The translations under genes were made by a program, and so were the position numbers. Below, piece by piece: positions 24,867-35,800 of a stretch of DNA of 64,000 bases. The stretch's first letter is position 1. Each line of letters starts with the position of its first letter. Origin of the DNA: UBA6059 sp040222235 (GTDB lineage: Bacteria > Bacteroidota > Bacteroidia > Cytophagales > Cyclobacteriaceae); assembly GCA_040222235.1 (NCBI GenBank), contig JAVKDO010000147.1:1-64000 (forward strand), in the 5' to 3' direction. The notes under the pieces were generated by a model that did not search any database, was not told where the DNA came from, and saw only the letters and a list, made by a program, of their open reading frames with translations.

Positions 24867-25517
24867 ATGCTTCTAGCTTCGAACATACATAAGTCTCATG
24901 GGCAGCTAGCCGTCCTCAAGGGCATTGACCTTGAAATCAAGAAAGCTGAAATAGTGTCTATCGTTGGAGCAAGTGGGGCAGGGAAAAGTACACTACTACA
25001 TATCTTGGGAACCCTAGATAGTCCTGACAGTGGAGGTATTACGATAGATGGCACTCAGGTATTTGAGCTACCCTCTAAAAAACTGGCCCAGTTCCGAAAC
25101 AAGAAAATAGGATTTGTCTTTCAGTTTCATAACCTCTTGCCAGAGTTCAGTGCACTAGAGAATGTTTGTATCCCAGCTTACATCGGCGGGGCTGACAAAT
25201 CCATAGAAAGTAGAGCCGCTGAACTACTAGACTTGCTTGGAATCAAGGGGCGTGCTAGTCACAAGCCGTCCCAATTGAGTGGAGGAGAACAACAGCGTGT
25301 GGCTGTCGCTCGTGCATTGATCAATGATCCAGCTATAGTTTTTGCAGATGAACCCTCAGGTAACCTTGACAGTGCTAATGCGGAAGACCTGCACAAGCTC
25401 TTTTTTGATCTAAGAGATAAATTTGATCAGACATTCGTGATTGTTACCCACAATGATCAGCTAGCGAACATGGCAGATCGTAAACTTGAGATCAAAGATG
25501 GAATAGTCAAGCAGTGA
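24867..25517 (+). CDS. lolD: ABC transporter ATPase, LolD/MacB type
   Basis: ATPase of 216 residues with Walker A GASGAGKST, Q-loop FVFQFHNLLPEFSALENV, signature LSGGEQQRVAVARAL, Walker B IVFADEPSGNLD and H-loop VIVTHN. The FQFHNLLPEFSALENV segment and length fit LolD, the ATPase that powers release of lipoproteins from the inner membrane. MacB-type or FtsE-type relatives share the signature. No LolC/E-like permease adjoins it, which is usual in Bacteroidota. It overlaps the next gene by 4 nt. The start follows a TAnnTTTG element very closely. Confidence 0.83.
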   Translation: MLLASNIHKSHGQLAVLKGIDLEIKKAEIVSIVGASGAGKSTLLHILGTLDSPDSGGITIDGTQVFELPSKKLAQFRNKKIGFVFQFHNLLPEFSALENVCIPAYIGGADKSIESRAAELLDLLGIKGRASHKPSQLSGGEQQRVAVARALINDPAIVFADEPSGNLDSANAEDLHKLFFDLRDKFDQTFVIVTHNDQLANMADRKLEIKDGIVKQ

Positions 25518-26341
25518 GCAGAGGAATCCGCTACATGCTGATTGCTACCTTCACCTTTACTCTGATGAAGGTGGGAGTCAAAATGGTTCCACATATCCCG
25601 CCCATTGAGATCATATTCTTCCGCTCTATTATTTCATTGATAATCAGTGCCTTTGCACTTAGGTTACAGCGTATTTCCATTTGGGGTACCAATAAGCCGA
25701 TACTTATTGCTAGAGGTGTAAGCGGTGCTATTGCTCTTTTTCTTTATTTCACACTACTTCAGCAAATCCCTCTGGCTACTGCCTCTACCTTGCAGTATTT
25801 GGCACCAGTATTCACCTCCATTTTAGCGATATTCCTGCTAAGAGAGAAGGTGAGATCCATACAATGGTTGTTCTTCTTTATTTCTTTTATAGGCATTGTT
25901 ACAGTACAAGGGTTCGACACACGTATATCACTCAGTCACTTGTTGATAGGTATTACAGCTTCATTTTTTATGGGATTAGCTTATAATTTCATTCGGATGC
26001 TAAAGACATCAGAGCACCCGCTTGTGATCATTCTTTACTTTCCATTGGTGACCTTGCCGATTGCCGGTATCATTTCTATATTTCAGTGGGTGCATCCGCA
26101 AGGGCTCGACTGGATAGTCCTGATTTCCATTGGTATACTCACTCAGATAGCGCAGTATTTCATGACCAGGTCTTACCAGAATGAAGAGGTTAATCGGGTT
26201 GCTATCGTTAATTACACTGGACTAATCTATTCTTTGGGCTTTGGCTTTATTATTTTCGGAGAGACATTCAATCTTATGACGTACCTCGGTATGGCATTAG
26301 TGTTAGCCGGTGTAATCCTTAATCTAGTTTTTAAAAAGTAA
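25514..26341 (+). CDS. EamA/DMT-superfamily transporter
   Basis: This inner-membrane protein of 275 residues has ten predicted helices arranged as two EamA repeats of five. Typical signs are FTLMKVGVKMVPHIPPIEIIF at the first helix, PLATASTLQYLAPVFTSILA near residue 90, and NYTGLIYSLGFGFIIFGE near residue 235. Members export amino acids, nucleotides or other metabolites; the substrate here cannot be told. The start codon is GTG, overlapping the stop of the ATPase gene upstream in GTGA. It ends 7 nt before pncB, so all four genes to pncA may be one transcript. Confidence 0.88.
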   Translation: MSRGIRYMLIATFTFTLMKVGVKMVPHIPPIEIIFFRSIISLIISAFALRLQRISIWGTNKPILIARGVSGAIALFLYFTLLQQIPLATASTLQYLAPVFTSILAIFLLREKVRSIQWLFFFISFIGIVTVQGFDTRISLSHLLIGITASFFMGLAYNFIRMLKTSEHPLVIILYFPLVTLPIAGIISIFQWVHPQGLDWIVLISIGILTQIAQYFMTRSYQNEEVNRVAIVNYTGLIYSLGFGFIIFGETFNLMTYLGMALVLAGVILNLVFKK

Positions 26342-26348
26342 CCGTTTC

Positions 26349-27827
26349 ATGAATATAACTCGCGACTTATATAGTGGCTCCATGGCCCTGTTGACCGATC
26401 TCTATCAACTCACCATGGCATATGGTTACTGGAAGTCTGACCGGCATGATCAAGAGGCGGTATTCAACCTTTTCTTTCGTGAGAATCCTTTCAAGGGTGG
26501 TTATACAATCACCTGTGGCTTGGATTATGTGATCGACTACATCCAGAACCTGAGTTTCAAAGCTGAGGATATAGCCTACCTCCGTACGCTTAAGGGCAAT
26601 GATGGTACGCCTCTTTTTGATGATGACTTTCTGTCTTACCTATCGGAATTGACTTTCACGTTTGACATTGATGCTATCCCAGAAGGAACGGTGGTCTTTC
26701 CTAATGAGCCGTTGATCAGAGTCAAAGGTCCCATTCTTCAATGCCAGCTCATTGAAACACCACTTCTGAATATGATTAATTTCCAATCTCTAATTGCTAC
26801 AAAGGCATCAAGGATTGCTCAGGCTGCTAAAGACGAGGCGGTACTTGAGTTTGGGCTGAGGCGTGCTCAAGGTATTGATGGCGCATTGGCTGCCAGTCGA
26901 TCCGCGTACATCGGAGGATGCTCGTCAACATCTAATGTGATGGCAGGAAAGCTATTTGGGATACCAGTAAGCGGTACTCATGCTCACAGCTGGGTGATGT
27001 CATTTGACACAGAGATGGCTGCTTTCGAGGCGTATGCAGAAGTAATGCCTAACAACTGTGTTCTGCTTGTTGATACTTATAACACCGAGACTGGTGTGGA
27101 TAACGCTATTGCGATAGCGAAGGAACTGAAGGAGCGGGGAAAGAAGCTAACGGGGGTAAGAATAGACTCTGGAGACCTAGCTTACTACAGTACGATGGCC
27201 AGACGAAAACTGGATGCTGCTGGATTGCCTGAGGTGAAGGTGGTGGCGAGTAATGACCTGGATGAATACCTGATTGGTTCATTGAAAGAGCAAGGCGCAA
27301 AAATTGATATTTGGGGGATTGGCACTAAACTGGTAACTGCGTATGATCAGCCTGCGCTAGGGGCTGTATACAAGTTGTCGGCGATCAAGGATATCAATGG
27401 TCAGTGGCAGCATAAGATCAAGCTATCGGAGCAGTCGATTAAGATCAATATCCCTGGAGTCCAGCAAGTGAGAAGGTTCTATAAGGATGGGAAGATGCTT
27501 GCCGACATGATATTTAATGAAGAACTAGAGAAGAAGGATAGTTTCACGATTGTCGATCCAGGTGACTCGACTCGCAGGAGAAGGTTGAACTCAGTGAAAC
27601 TGGATAGCAAGGATCTACTGATTCCACTGTTTAGAAGTGGTAAGAGTGTTTTTCAGAGAGAAGAAATTGATTCGATTCGAGCACGGAGAGTTGATGAAAT
27701 GGCCGCATTAGACAAGAGTAACTTGAGATTTGTGAATCCGCATACCTACCCCGTAGGACTAGAAAAATCACTTCACGAACTTCGGACTTCACTCATTATG
27801 AAGCTTAGGAAAATAGATGAAGAATGA
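26349..27827 (+). CDS. pncB: Nicotinate phosphoribosyltransferase
   Basis: This enzyme turns nicotinate, PRPP and ATP into nicotinate mononucleotide, the committed step of NAD salvage from nicotinate. The 492-residue sequence has the family start ALLTDLYQLTMAYGYW, the active-site region EFGLRRAQGIDGALAASRSAYIG, GTHAHSWVMSF (with the catalytic His), and the phosphate-binding segments DTYNTETGVDNAI, GVRIDSGDLAYYS and IWGIGTKLVTA. The length fits the long PncB subgroup. Its stop overlaps the pncA start by 4 nt, placing both salvage enzymes under one control. Confidence 0.95.
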   Translation: MNITRDLYSGSMALLTDLYQLTMAYGYWKSDRHDQEAVFNLFFRENPFKGGYTITCGLDYVIDYIQNLSFKAEDIAYLRTLKGNDGTPLFDDDFLSYLSELTFTFDIDAIPEGTVVFPNEPLIRVKGPILQCQLIETPLLNMINFQSLIATKASRIAQAAKDEAVLEFGLRRAQGIDGALAASRSAYIGGCSSTSNVMAGKLFGIPVSGTHAHSWVMSFDTEMAAFEAYAEVMPNNCVLLVDTYNTETGVDNAIAIAKELKERGKKLTGVRIDSGDLAYYSTMARRKLDAAGLPEVKVVASNDLDEYLIGSLKEQGAKIDIWGIGTKLVTAYDQPALGAVYKLSAIKDINGQWQHKIKLSEQSIKINIPGVQQVRRFYKDGKMLADMIFNEELEKKDSFTIVDPGDSTRRRRLNSVKLDSKDLLIPLFRSGKSVFQREEIDSIRARRVDEMAALDKSNLRFVNPHTYPVGLEKSLHELRTSLIMKLRKIDEE

Positions 27828-28420
27828 AGGCACTAATTATCGTAGATGTTCAAAATGATTTCCTCCCAGGTGGTGCATTGGCTGTGCCAGAAGGGGATGA
27901 GGTCATTCCATATATCAACAGTATTCAAGATCAGTACGACTTGGTCGTGGCAACTCAGGACTGGCACCCGGCTAATCATGGAAGTTTCGCTGCTAACCAT
28001 CAAGGCAGAAAACCTGGGGATGAAATTGACCTTAACGGGCTAGGACAAATATTGTGGCCAGTCCATTGTGTTCAAGACTCGTTTGGAGCAGAGTTGGCCA
28101 ATGCACTCAACAAAGCATTAATTGATAAAATCTTTACCAAAGGCGAAGATGCCAAAATAGATAGCTATAGTGGGTTATACGATAATGGTAAAAGAAGGTC
28201 TACGGGGCTCGGAGAGTACCTAAATGAGAGGGGTGCTACTGATGTAGATGTAGTAGGACTTGCAGCGGACTACTGTGTGAAGTTCACGGCACTTGATGCT
28301 CACGAGTTTGGATTCACTACATGTGTTTTGAAACAGGGAACTCGGGCGGTAAACCTTTCTCCAGATGATTTCGATAGCGCTATCGCCGAATTGCGAAAGC
28401 AAGGCGTAATTGTAAAATAA
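27824..28420 (+). CDS. pncA: Nicotinamidase
   Basis: PncA deaminates nicotinamide to nicotinate, the substrate of the enzyme encoded just upstream. The isochorismatase-like fold of 198 residues shows the catalytic triad: Asp8 in VDVQNDF, the Lys in FTKGED, and the Cys in GLAADYCVKFTALDA. The metal site is DWHPANHGSF. The ATG overlaps the pncB stop (ATGA), so the two are translationally coupled. A bidirectional terminator shared with gap follows. Confidence 0.95.
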   Translation: MKALIIVDVQNDFLPGGALAVPEGDEVIPYINSIQDQYDLVVATQDWHPANHGSFAANHQGRKPGDEIDLNGLGQILWPVHCVQDSFGAELANALNKALIDKIFTKGEDAKIDSYSGLYDNGKRRSTGLGEYLNERGATDVDVVGLAADYCVKFTALDAHEFGFTTCVLKQGTRAVNLSPDDFDSAIAELRKQGVIVK

Positions 28421-28421
28421 A

Positions 28422-28451
28422 AAAGGTGGTTGCCGTAAGACAACCACCTTT
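28422..28451. terminator. Bidirectional terminator between pncA and gap
   Basis: An 11-bp stem AAAGGTGGTTG (28422-28432) pairs with CAACCACCTTT (28441-28451) around an 8-nt loop. It sits between the convergent pncA and gap genes. The A/T tails are short (A-rich on the left, TTT on the right). Confidence 0.8.
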
Positions 28452-28474
28452 AACAGTATTGAATTATGGATCTC

Positions 28475-29488
28475 TTAAGCGTGATCCACTTTAGCCATAT
28501 GCTGAACTAGCTCAACTACTTTCACAGAGTAGCCCCACTCATTGTCATACCATGATACTACTTTGACGAATGTTGGTGTCAATTGAATGCCTGCCTTTGC
28601 ATCAAATATTGACGTGCGACTGTCACCTCTGAAGTCCATAGATACGACAGCATCTTCTGTGTAGCCTAGCACACCTTCCAGTTCTCCTTCAGCGGCTTCT
28701 TTCATCGCAGCACAGACTTCTTCGTATGAAGTTTCCTTCTTCAAGTTAACCGTAAGATCAACTACTGATACATCTGGAGTAGGTACTCTGAAAGACATAC
28801 CTGTCAATTTACCATTCAATTCTGGAATCACTTTACCCACCGCCTTAGCAGCTCCAGTAGATGATGGAATGATATTCTGGTAAGCACCTCTACCACCTCT
28901 CCAGTCCTTCATAGACGGGCCATCAACGGTTTTCTGAGTGGCGGTAGCTGCATGCACGGTAGTCATCAAACCTGATTCGATTCCGAACTTGTCATTGAGC
29001 ACCTTGGCTATTGGCGCAAGGCAGTTGGTAGTACATGATGCGTTGGAAACGAATTTCATGTCGCTGGAATAGCTATCCTGATTAACACCCATTACGAACA
29101 TTGGCGTTGCGTCTTTGGAGGGTGCTGACATCACCACTTTCTTTGCTCCTGCCTTGATGTGACCTTCTGCTGATTCCATAGTAAGGAATAGGCCGGTAGA
29201 TTCTACCACATACTCGGCTTCAACCGCACTCCAATTTAGATTAGCCGGGTCTCTTTCTGCGGTTACTCTGACTGTCTTACCGTTGACGACCAAATTACCA
29301 TCTTTAACATCTACAGTACCATTGAACTTACCGTGTGTAGAGTCATACTTTAGCATATAAGCCATATAATCTACATCTACCAGGTCATTGATTCCGACCA
29401 CTTCTATATCTGATTGCTCTACAGCAGAACGAAAAACAAGTCTTCCAATTCTACCGAATCCGTTGATTCCAATTTTAGTTGTTGACAT
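28475..29488 (-). CDS. gap: Glyceraldehyde-3-phosphate dehydrogenase, type I
   Basis: Glycolytic and gluconeogenic enzyme of 337 residues. The NAD-binding start is KIGINGFGRIGRLVFRS, the catalytic Cys lies in SNASCTTNCLAP, the phosphate-site region is HAATATQKTVDGPSMKDWRG, and the C-terminal substrate segment is SWYDNEWGYS. The Asp after the second strand (INDL) favours NAD over NADP. A consensus Bacteroidota promoter lies 42 nt upstream, and the bidirectional terminator follows the stop. No other glycolytic gene is adjacent. Confidence 0.97.
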   Translation of the reverse strand: MSTTKIGINGFGRIGRLVFRSAVEQSDIEVVGINDLVDVDYMAYMLKYDSTHGKFNGTVDVKDGNLVVNGKTVRVTAERDPANLNWSAVEAEYVVESTGLFLTMESAEGHIKAGAKKVVMSAPSKDATPMFVMGVNQDSYSSDMKFVSNASCTTNCLAPIAKVLNDKFGIESGLMTTVHAATATQKTVDGPSMKDWRGGRGAYQNIIPSSTGAAKAVGKVIPELNGKLTGMSFRVPTPDVSVVDLTVNLKKETSYEEVCAAMKEAAEGELEGVLGYTEDAVVSMDFRGDSRTSIFDAKAGIQLTPTFVKVVSWYDNEWGYSVKVVELVQHMAKVDHA

Positions 29489-29529
29489 ACTTAATGTAAT
29501 TTTTAATTAGTAGTGTATTGAATACTTCA

Positions 29530-29560
29530 CAAAGCTATCACTAGCTTTTTTTAAAACAAA
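29530..29560 (-). promoter_or_regulatory. Promoter of gap (TTTG-N19-TAGCTTTG)
   Basis: On the minus strand TTTG (29560-29557), exactly 19 nt, then TAGCTTTG (29537-29530). This is a full match to the Bacteroidota primary-sigma promoter. The start codon is at 29488. Confidence 0.8.
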
Positions 29561-29624
29561 CAATGGCCCAAAAGAGTGTCCCAAGCATAGATTATAATTT
29601 TTATTGTTTTTCTTTTGCTCACTC

Positions 29625-29654
29625 TTGCAAATATTGAAGAGCCAACTATATTTG
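29625..29654 (+). promoter_or_regulatory. Promoter of tRNA-Glu (TTG-N19-TATATTTG)
   Basis: TTG at 29625-29627, exactly 19 nt, then TATATTTG at 29647-29654. The tRNA begins 17 nt downstream of the -7 element, as expected for a tRNA promoter. Confidence 0.85.
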
Positions 29655-29670
29655 CACCTCGAAAGAAAAT

Positions 29671-29742
29671 GGTCCGTTCGTCTAGGGGTTAGGACGCCAG
29701 GTTTTCATCCTGGTAACAGGGGTTCGATTCCCCTACGGACTA
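29671..29742 (+). tRNA. tRNA-Glu (anticodon TTC)
   Basis: The 72-nt cloverleaf has acceptor GGTCCGT/ACGGACT, anticodon arm CCAGG-TTTTCAT-CCTGG with anticodon TTC, and T arm AGGGG-TTCGATT-CCCCT. CCA is not encoded. It has its own promoter and a terminator 4 nt after it. Confidence 0.97.
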
Positions 29743-29745
29743 CAC

Positions 29746-29774
29746 AAAAGCTGAGAGAAATCTCAGCTTTTTTT
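29746..29774 (+). terminator. Terminator of tRNA-Glu
   Basis: The stem AAAAGCTGAGA pairs with TCTCAGCTTTT around a GAAA loop, followed by T residues. Confidence 0.9.
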
Positions 29775-29895
29775 GTTTGTATTAGAATCTCTTAAGCACA
29801 TTTGTAATGTCGCGAAGCGCACAACCTGTTAGGGACTAGCTGGCTGTACTCAGAAGTATTGCTATATTCGTATTTGTGCTTGAAAAAATAATAAA

Positions 29896-32800
29896 ATGAG
29901 AATGTCTGTAGATCTGTCCCAGAAGTTGTTCTTATTTCTTGTGATGGTCTCATTTTCTACCAATGTGAGCTTGGCTCAGGAGTTGGGCTGTGCTACTCGA
30001 ATGGATATTTCTGCATTACGAGGCTCCACTAATCTAGCTGCTGTCAGGCAGCTAGATGTCAGTAGCTCTGACCAGTTTCAACCATTTTCTAGGTTAGCTG
30101 TTTCAGCTCATATAGTTAGAAATAGTGACGGGTCTGGGGGAATTAGTGAGGAGTATCTATTCAATGAATTAGACATGGTAAACGCTTCTTTTATAGATGC
30201 TCGGATACAGTTCTTCATTGACCAGATCTACTATGTCAATAATAGTCAATTGTATGATTTCAATTCGAATGAAGAAGGAACTCTGGCCAATTCTAGGGAT
30301 GTTGCTAACACGATTAATGTTTATTTCGTTGAGAGGATAGCATTTGTTGTAGGAACCGCTTGCGGATATGCCTATCTTCCTAATCTGGGTCCAGATAGAA
30401 TCATAATTTCCGAAAGCTGTGGGCTTGCCGGTAACACTCTTGCTCATGAATTCGGGCACTTTTTCAACCTCATCCATACTCATGGATCTAGCAATAGCTA
30501 TAATTCAACCGATGAGTTAGCAGATGGTAGCAATTGTAATGAAGCAGGTGATTTTGTTTGCGATACTCCGGCAGATCCCGTTTTAACTAATCAAGTCAAT
30601 TCGTCATGTGAATATGTGGGGACGTTTCTCGATGCGAACCAACAACCCTATGATCCTGACACGAGAAACTTACTATCATACAGTAGGGGGTCATGTCGAG
30701 AGAGTTTGACTAATGGGCAGCTAACAAGAATTATGGAGTCTCTGGCTTCTTCCCGATCTTATATTAAGACCTTCCCGGTACAGTCTAACTTTCGGGCGAA
30801 TTCTAGAAAAATTTGCCAAAATGAGGAAGTGGTTTTCACAGACTTATCAGAAGGGGCTTCTGCTTGGGAATGGGTTTTCGAAGGAGGTATTCCAGCTACT
30901 TCGAATCAGCAACATCCTCGCGTGACCTATAGCGTTCCTGGGAACTACAATGTTTCACTGAAAGTGACCGGTGTTGACCGAGAAGATTTTCTAAGTTTTG
31001 AAAACTATGTTATTGTACGATCTACCCCACCAGAAAGCGAGTCCATATTGCTGGATTTCGAAGACCTAGAGGATATTAACGATTTAGAGACAGAGGCGAC
31101 TGGTGTTTTCGAGTTTGATTTGAATAATGTTTACAAATCACAGGGCCAGAAAAGTATTTGGATAAATTCATTCGCCCGTTCGATTAATGTTGAATCCAAT
31201 TCCAAATTTTTCACAACTCCCATTACAGAATATACAGGTGGAGAATTCTTACTTCAATTTGATGTGGCTTATCGGATGAGAACAGACTATTCTGATAGGC
31301 TTGATGTTTTAACTGAGAGTTATTGCGAAAGAGTTGGTGCAATTGTTTATTCTCAATCAGAGTTGCACTTATCTGGTGGTCAAATAAGCGAGAAAGAGTT
31401 TTTCCCAGAAAATTCGGATTGGAGGACTCAAGGAGTATTCTTTAATGTGGAGGAGGTACAGGATCCATTTAATATCGTATTTGAGGCGACTCTAGAGGGG
31501 GGAAATAATTTATACATAGATAATATTAGAGTCCGTCCCGTAAAACCAATTGATGCGGATTCTCTGCTTCTAGTTCAAATCTATGAATCTCTTGACGGAG
31601 AATTACCGTGGGATATTAAAGGGAATGTCGAGAGTTGGAGCGGAGTAACTCTTTCTCAAGAGTCAAAGGTAACACGATTGGATTTTAGTGGTCTGCAACT
31701 AAACAAAGATTTGCCATCCTCACTTTCACAGTTGACAGAGCTGGACACTTTGATCTTAGATCGTAATAATTTTGGTGTTTTAGAAATATTAACTGAATTG
31801 GAGGGGGTATCAGTTCTTAGCATATCCGATAATAACTTGGGAGCGATATCGATCGACTGGTCTCAAATGTCCGACCTCAAGAGTATAAATCTCAGTAATA
31901 ATCAAATTGTAGTTTTACCCTCATCTCTATTAAGCCATAATGGTATTGAGACAATTAACGTTCGAAATAATAGGTTAGAATTTGACTTTGCTCAACAACT
32001 CACCCCAACACTGGATTATCTTGATCTTTCGGCCAATTCTCTTAATCAAAATCCCATATTGGTAACCCAGGATGATAGGGCGAGAATTAATCTTTCTCAA
32101 AATAATTTGGCATTGTCTTCTATAATACAGGAGTATAGACCTTCATGGATATATTCTCCACAAAACCTTATTGGTTCGGTTAAGCATTATGCTACCAGTG
32201 AAAGCTTAGAACTAGCTTGTCCAACTCCTGAGATTCAGGCGAGCACTACAATTAGCTGGTACCGAAACAATGAGTTGATACCAGGCAGCAGCGCATCTTT
32301 GTTGGTATCCGATTTATCGGGGAGCTATTACCAATGTAAAGTATCAGATAATAATTTGCCAGAGGTTGAACTTTTGTCGAAACCCTTTCTCGTAAATATT
32401 CCAAGATCGATTTGCGAACAAAATCTCTCAGGAACTTATCTAGCTACTACTACTTATACAGATTCGAATAGCCAAACGTCTGTTTTAAATAGTGAGATTA
32501 CGCTTACCACTAGGGTCAATCAACTTTATGAGATTTCGGATTTGTCTTTTGGTGTTGAAGTTGCAGTATATAATCAAAGTGAACTCATGAACTCGATGTT
32601 TTTTGATTGCGGAGAATTTTTAACTCCAAGATCAAAACATTACGCTAACATCATTACTTCTACTGATGTAGATGTGAACAGTGGAAGGATTACATTGGAT
32701 TGGGTTGATCTTAAGGGAGGTACTGGAAGGACAATACTAATATTGCAAACTCCGGGGTTGTCAAATGAGACCGATATCCTGAGTTTTAGCTTCAGCTCTC

Positions 32801-35800
32801 AGTCCGCGACTGCCGTAATAGATTCGTACGATAGGAGCATTGTCATAAGGGTTGGTTGTAAAGATTTTTCAAACATACCGACGTTTGAGTTGAGTGCTGG
32901 TGCTACTGCTTATGTCGAGGGTGAGCTACAGGAATCTGGATTTTCAGCACAAGATTTCACTCAACCTGTTACCTACAACGTGATTGCGGAAGATGGAGCA
33001 ACGATGGATGATTGGGTTGTTACTCTTTTAGAAGACCCGAGTGAGGTAAGCGTAAGCCTAAGTATAGAAAATCAAACATTTTGCGCTCCACTCAATGGAG
33101 TGGTATCTATTACTGATATAACCGTGGATGGCTTGAGCAAAATAGGTGATTTGGATGAATTTGAGATAATGTGGTCCTCGGATTCTGATTTTGAGAATAT
33201 TATCGGTGATGGAATAGGTATTGAGAATTTGAATTCAGGCGAATATTTTCTTCGAGTTGCTGAGATATCTTCTGGCTGTGGTGTTCAAATTGATCAGATA
33301 TTAGTCCTTGACTTAACACCAAATCCAACCCTGACGATTGAGTCAACATCAGTGGATATAAGTTGCGGTGGAATCAATACAGGCTCAATAGCAACAACCA
33401 TAGATGGTCTGTCTCCTAGCTATCTGATTGAATGGAGCTATAATGAGGGTGGTGAATGGGTTTCCCTTGATGAATTTGATGGTTTAAAGGTTATAGAAGA
33501 TCTAAAGTCGGGTTTTTACCGACAGGATATTCTGGATCAGGTTTCAGGCTGTACATTTTCTCAGGAGGTAGTAATACAGTCACGGCCATCAATTATTACA
33601 GCTAATTTAATCATATTACCTGAATCAGATTGTGATAATCCGAATGGGTCAATCAGTATTGCAAGGATAATTAAAGATGGTATTACCATAGATGAACCAA
33701 ATGGTGACTTTTCTTATCAGTGGTTTGATAACTCTAATATGGAGGTTGTCATCGGCTCAGGTATAAGTTTGGACAATCTGAGAGCAGGTAATTACTATCT
33801 GAAAGTTATAGAGAACAATCTTCTTTGCGAATCTCAGACCTATACGGTTTATGTGCCAGCTAATACCTTGACGACTGATATATTGATTAGTTCAAAACAA
33901 GATAATACTTTATGCTCATCCATTGAGAGAAATGGTACAATCTCTGTTATCGTAGATGGAAATCTAGAAGATTATACATTCGAATGGTTCTCTGGAACAA
34001 ATCTATCTCTACCCCCATTCAGGACTGGATTTTTGATCTCACAACTGTCCGGCGGCACTTATACAGTCAAAGTCACAAGCATAACAGGAAGTGAAGAGGG
34101 TTGTTATTCAACATTGACAATATCTATCATTGATGATATTGATAAATTGGAATTGACCCTGAAAAGTGAGCCCAATACAAATTGTAAATCACCAAATGGG
34201 CAAGCACAAGTCGAGACTTTCACAGTAGATGGCCAAATCACACCAATTAGTGGAGTTTATGAACTTGAATGGTCGACCAATCGATTTTTTGGTACTGTTT
34301 TATCCGATGAAGAGTCTATATCTAATCTCCCGGAAATGGAATATTTTGCCCGTGTTATCAACACCATTACTGGATGTAAAACGAGCACTGTTTCAGTAAG
34401 GGTCAATTCTGAATTTCCTGATGTGGATCCAGTTTTTCAAGTCGAAGATAACGTCCACTGCATCGATCCTTTCACAGGAGCAATACATATGTCAGGACTT
34501 GAATCGATTGACTACAAGATATCATGGTATAATCAAAGTCCGGAGATACAAGAAACACCCATTTCCGGTAGCACTTCGCTTGTAAACTTACGCTCTGGCG
34601 TTTATTATGCGATTGTGGAAGAATTAGAGAGTAGATGTTCAGAGCAATTTTCACATATCATAATGGATCAAACGTCGATTCCTCAGGTTACTGTGGAGAC
34701 TAAGCCACAGCAGAATTGTACAACAGCAGATGGTTACCTAGAGGTAGCGAGGATCGACGAGGGTGGTGTTGCTCAAGGCATTGATAATTATAATGTCGAG
34801 TGGTCTTCAACGGATGATTTCTCTGAAATATTGAGCAATGACTTGAAGGTTACCGACTTGACAGCTGGAGATTATTATTTGAGAGTACTTAACAGCATTA
34901 CTGGATGTAGTTCCGAGGTGTACAATTATCAGGTCAGTGATGCCACTTTAGAGCCGGTTATTTCACTAACTGCTATGTCGGAAGAGCAGCCTGCACTTGA
35001 TGCACTCGGAGAGCTAGAAATAGCAGTAGAGTATAACGGTGCATATCGTGTACAGTGGTTCGAGGGATCACCTGGTGCTACAGATAATCCAATCGGTACA
35101 GAACTTATACTCTCCTCTTTAACAGCTGGCAATTACTGGGTAAATGTGACTACTGATCAGGATTGTTCTTCATTGGCAGAGTTTGAAGTCACAAAGGATG
35201 ATCGTGTGTTGCCCACAATAGCTCTTGATATGCCGACAGAGGTGTTTGTTGATGATACACCGGTCCTCTTATCTGCTTCATCCACAAGCGGATTGCCAAT
35301 ATCGTTTAAAGTCGATAGTGGGCCCGGTAAGATTGTGCTTAATGATCTTGTTTTAACTGGCACTGGGGAGATTACTATTATTGCCGAGACAAGTCAAAGT
35401 AATGAGTACTTAGCTGCGTCACAGTCAATACAGATCACTGTGAAATCACTGCTAAGCCTGTCGGGTGAAATCACCGGGACTTCAACTGGACAAGCTAAGT
35501 TGTATAATACAGCATGGCAACTAGTGAAGCAGTCAAACTTTAGCAACAACGAATATCTCATTAATGAATTAAGGCCTGGGCAGTACTATTTGGAAATTAC
35601 TTCCTCAGGGTTTTCTAATAGTAGCCTAGTGACTTACCACCCTGGTGTATATGTCTGGAAGGATGCCGGATTGATCGACTTACAAGAAGCTGCCACAGTG
35701 CATATAGCCATGGTAATACCTCCATCAAATGAGACAGGAATTGCAGTCGAAGGCGTTCTTGGACGTACATCAGGTAGCACACTTTTTACAGTAGGTGAGA

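Noticed and set aside
29604..29795. 63-codon ORF across tRNA-Glu
   Set aside because: It reads through the tRNA and its terminator and is a chance reading frame.
32980..35200. Tandem modules in the large T9SS protein as a possible DNA repeat array
   Set aside because: The similarity is at protein level only; the DNA of the modules has diverged, so this is a domain repeat and not a CRISPR or satellite.
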